From Christiangramia sp. (GTDB taxonomy: Bacteria > Bacteroidota > Bacteroidia > Flavobacteriales > Flavobacteriaceae): 6,348 bases of DNA. Below, in pieces: positions 4,667 through 6,348 of the stretch. The DNA lies in assembly GCA_024644145.1 (NCBI GenBank), contig JAHELO010000097.1, positions 1-6,348 on the forward strand, written 5' to 3'. A program made the position numbers and the translations under genes. Within the stretch, counting starts at the first letter, position 1; each line of letters begins with the position of its first letter. The notes under the pieces are model-generated. The model did not search any database. It was not told where the DNA came from and saw nothing but the letters and a program-made list of their open reading frames with translations.

Positions 4667-6348
4667 ATGAGCAAACACGCCTTTTTTCTTTTCCTCTTAA
4701 TTATATGTAGTACCCAATTTCAGGCTCAAACCAAGGTTGGAGGACTGGTAAATGATAATTCGGGAAAATCTGTCCCCTTTGCAAATGTAGTATTTGCCAA
4801 TTCTACTACTGGTACTACCACTAATGAGGAAGGTGAATTCTATCTGCAGTCAGATAATAATCATGATACACTATTGGTATCTTTTATAGGATATAAAACC
4901 TTAAAAGTGCCCTTGAAGGCTACAGTGAACCTCGGTATAACCATTACCCTTGAGGAGGAAGCTGCCAGCCTGGATGAGGTGGTTATCTACCGCGGGAAAA
5001 CCTCCAAAAAGAATAACCCGGCCATAGATATTCTTAAGAAGGTGTGGGAGAACCGGAGAAGTAACGGTGTTAAAGCATTCAAACAATATTCTTACAAGGA
5101 GTACGAAAAACTGGAATTCGATATAAATACCATAGACAGCTCACTTATTAAAAACAGGCTGTTCAACGGGATGGAATTCATTTTTGATTATACAGATACT
5201 AACAGTGTTACAGGCAAAACCTATCTGCCTATGTTCATCAACGAATCGGTGAATAAGGTCTATGGAGATAACCAGCTCAATGCACAAAAGGAAATTTTAT
5301 TAGGAAATAAGAATTCGGGATTCAACCAGAACAGGAATCTAATAGATTTCGTGAAAGACGTTTATGATGATTATGATATCTATAAAAATTATATCAAGTT
5401 TTTTGATAAAAGTTTTGTGAGTCCTGTTTCTACTACGGGAATAGATACCTATAATTATGTATTGTCAGATAGTGCATATATAGACAATAAGTGGTGCTAC
5501 AATATTGTGTATTATCCCCGCCGGGAAAATGAGCTCACCTTTAAAGGAGATTTCTGGGTGAACGATACTACCTGGGCAGTAAAGAATATCAACCTGGAAA
5601 CCACGAAAGATGTTAATATAAACTGGATAAAGCAGGTTTATATAGAACAGGATTTTAAAGTTTTGAATGACTCTATTTTCCTGATCACCCGCGATTTCTT
5701 TATGGCAGATTTTGGATTAAATAAAAAGAAAACCTCCCGTGGGGTATACGCCAAGCGTACCATCCTCTATGATGAGTATGAATTCAACAAAAAACGACCT
5801 GCTTCGTTTTACCAGCCTACTGTATATGATCCCCAATCTCAGGCATTTAATCGAAGTGAAGAATTCTGGTCTCAAAACCGACTGGAGGAATTAAATAAAG
5901 ATGAGCAGGGGATTTATGTAATGCTGGATAGCCTTACCAAAACCAGGGCTTTTAATAGATTATATGATATCGCCACCATAGCTCAATCTGGTTATGTAGA
6001 ATTTAACGGCTGGGATTACGGTCCTGTATATTCCACTTTCGGGTTTAATGATGTGGAGGGCGTGAGAACCAGGTTTGGCGGCAGAACCTATTTTGGGCAG
6101 AACGATCCCTGGCGAATTGAAGCCTACGGTGCCTATGGGTTTAAAGACAATAAGTTTAAATATGGGATCTCTGGAAAAGTGCTTTTAGATCCAAAATCCA
6201 GGTTAATTATCACGGGTGGTAACAGGAGAGATGTGGAACAACTGGGAACAAGTCTTACTAATTCTACAGATGTGCTGGGGCGCAGCCTCGCTTCTTCTTC
6301 TTTGCTGAATGTGGGTGATACGGATAAACTGAGTTCCATAAATTTAAG
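4667..6348 (+). CDS. DUF5686 family outer-membrane-type protein with carboxypeptidase-regulatory-like N-domain (3' end missing)
   Basis: I translated 560 codons; the frame is open to the right edge. Residues 1-20 form a signal peptide (hydrophobic FFLFLLIICS, then FQA before QTK). About 23-98 is a CarboxypepD_reg-like domain, with GLVND, VPFANVVF, TTTNEEGEFYL and LLVSFIGYKTL, ending in the usual LDEVVI (102-107) seen at the plug of TonB-dependent proteins. From about 115 the DUF5686 region shows NSGFNQNRNLIDFVKD (216-231), FVSPVSTTGID (250-260), the CY-I-YYPRRENEL segment (277-290), TFKGDFWVND (291-300) and GVRTRFGGRTYFG (465-477), followed by alternating barrel-like strands. Members are predicted to sit in the outer membrane of Bacteroidota, and their biochemical role is unknown. 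No TonB receptor barrel is seen, so it is not a SusC-type importer. The start at 4667 gives the signal peptide and lies 8 bases past the pdhB T tract, with no Shine-Dalgarno site. Confidence 0.93.
   Translation, partial: MSKHAFFLFLLIICSTQFQAQTKVGGLVNDNSGKSVPFANVVFANSTTGTTTNEEGEFYLQSDNNHDTLLVSFIGYKTLKVPLKATVNLGITITLEEEAASLDEVVIYRGKTSKKNNPAIDILKKVWENRRSNGVKAFKQYSYKEYEKLEFDINTIDSSLIKNRLFNGMEFIFDYTDTNSVTGKTYLPMFINESVNKVYGDNQLNAQKEILLGNKNSGFNQNRNLIDFVKDVYDDYDIYKNYIKFFDKSFVSPVSTTGIDTYNYVLSDSAYIDNKWCYNIVYYPRRENELTFKGDFWVNDTTWAVKNINLETTKDVNINWIKQVYIEQDFKVLNDSIFLITRDFFMADFGLNKKKTSRGVYAKRTILYDEYEFNKKRPASFYQPTVYDPQSQAFNRSEEFWSQNRLEELNKDEQGIYVMLDSLTKTRAFNRLYDIATIAQSGYVEFNGWDYGPVYSTFGFNDVEGVRTRFGGRTYFGQNDPWRIEAYGAYGFKDNKFKYGISGKVLLDPKSRLIITGGNRRDVEQLGTSLTNSTDVLGRSLASSSLLNVGDTDKLSSINL

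Noticed and set aside
4901..6339. Minus-strand reading frames at 4901-5086 and 6133-6339
   Set aside because: Antisense to the DUF5686 gene, whose frame is open and matches its family throughout.

Overview
The window looks like the chromosome of a marine-type member of the Flavobacteriia (Bacteroidota), close to Gramella/Christiangramia or Zunongwangia. The genus is a guess from protein character, and the class is much firmer. Pointers are the AT-rich base composition, A-rich leaders without clear Shine-Dalgarno sites, promoter -7 boxes of the Bacteroidota form TAnnTTTG, a DUF5686 surface protein with a carboxypeptidase-regulatory-like plug, and a NupC transporter with an exported N-terminal domain. 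I see no insertion sequences, phage genes, CRISPR, tRNA or rRNA. This is core metabolic chromosome, not an accessory island.

Layout. Four genes lie on the minus strand and are read right to left. etfB (3321-2575) and etfA (2521-1553) encode the two subunits of electron transfer flavoprotein and end at an intrinsic terminator (about 1526-1482). They are followed by a bifunctional-nuclease family gene (1468-842) and, 6 bases later, by a nupC-type nucleoside transporter (835-1), which is cut by the left edge. Two genes lie on the plus strand: pdhB, pyruvate dehydrogenase E1 beta (3630-4607), with a strong terminator at 4628-4658, and a DUF5686 outer-membrane-type protein (4667 to the right edge, incomplete). 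etfBA and pdhB diverge from a 308-base AT-rich region (3322-3629) rich in small palindromes and repeats.

How the genes relate. PdhB belongs to the complex that turns pyruvate into acetyl-CoA. EtfAB carries electrons from acyl-CoA dehydrogenases to the quinone pool. The divergent pair therefore joins two routes to acetyl-CoA and reducing power, and shared control from the intergenic region is possible but not shown. The nuclease-family gene and nupC form a tight two-gene unit of nucleic-acid or nucleoside character. The DUF5686 gene looks functionally unrelated to pdhB.

The most interesting signal is regulatory. At both terminators a perfect TAnnTTTG box is built into the 5' side of the terminator region, and the next gene starts only 8-13 bases past the T tract. 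A transcript started from such a box would lack all or part of the 5' arm of the hairpin and so would escape the terminator, while the upstream transcript would be stopped. I found no wholly new gene system. All six proteins belong to recognisable families.
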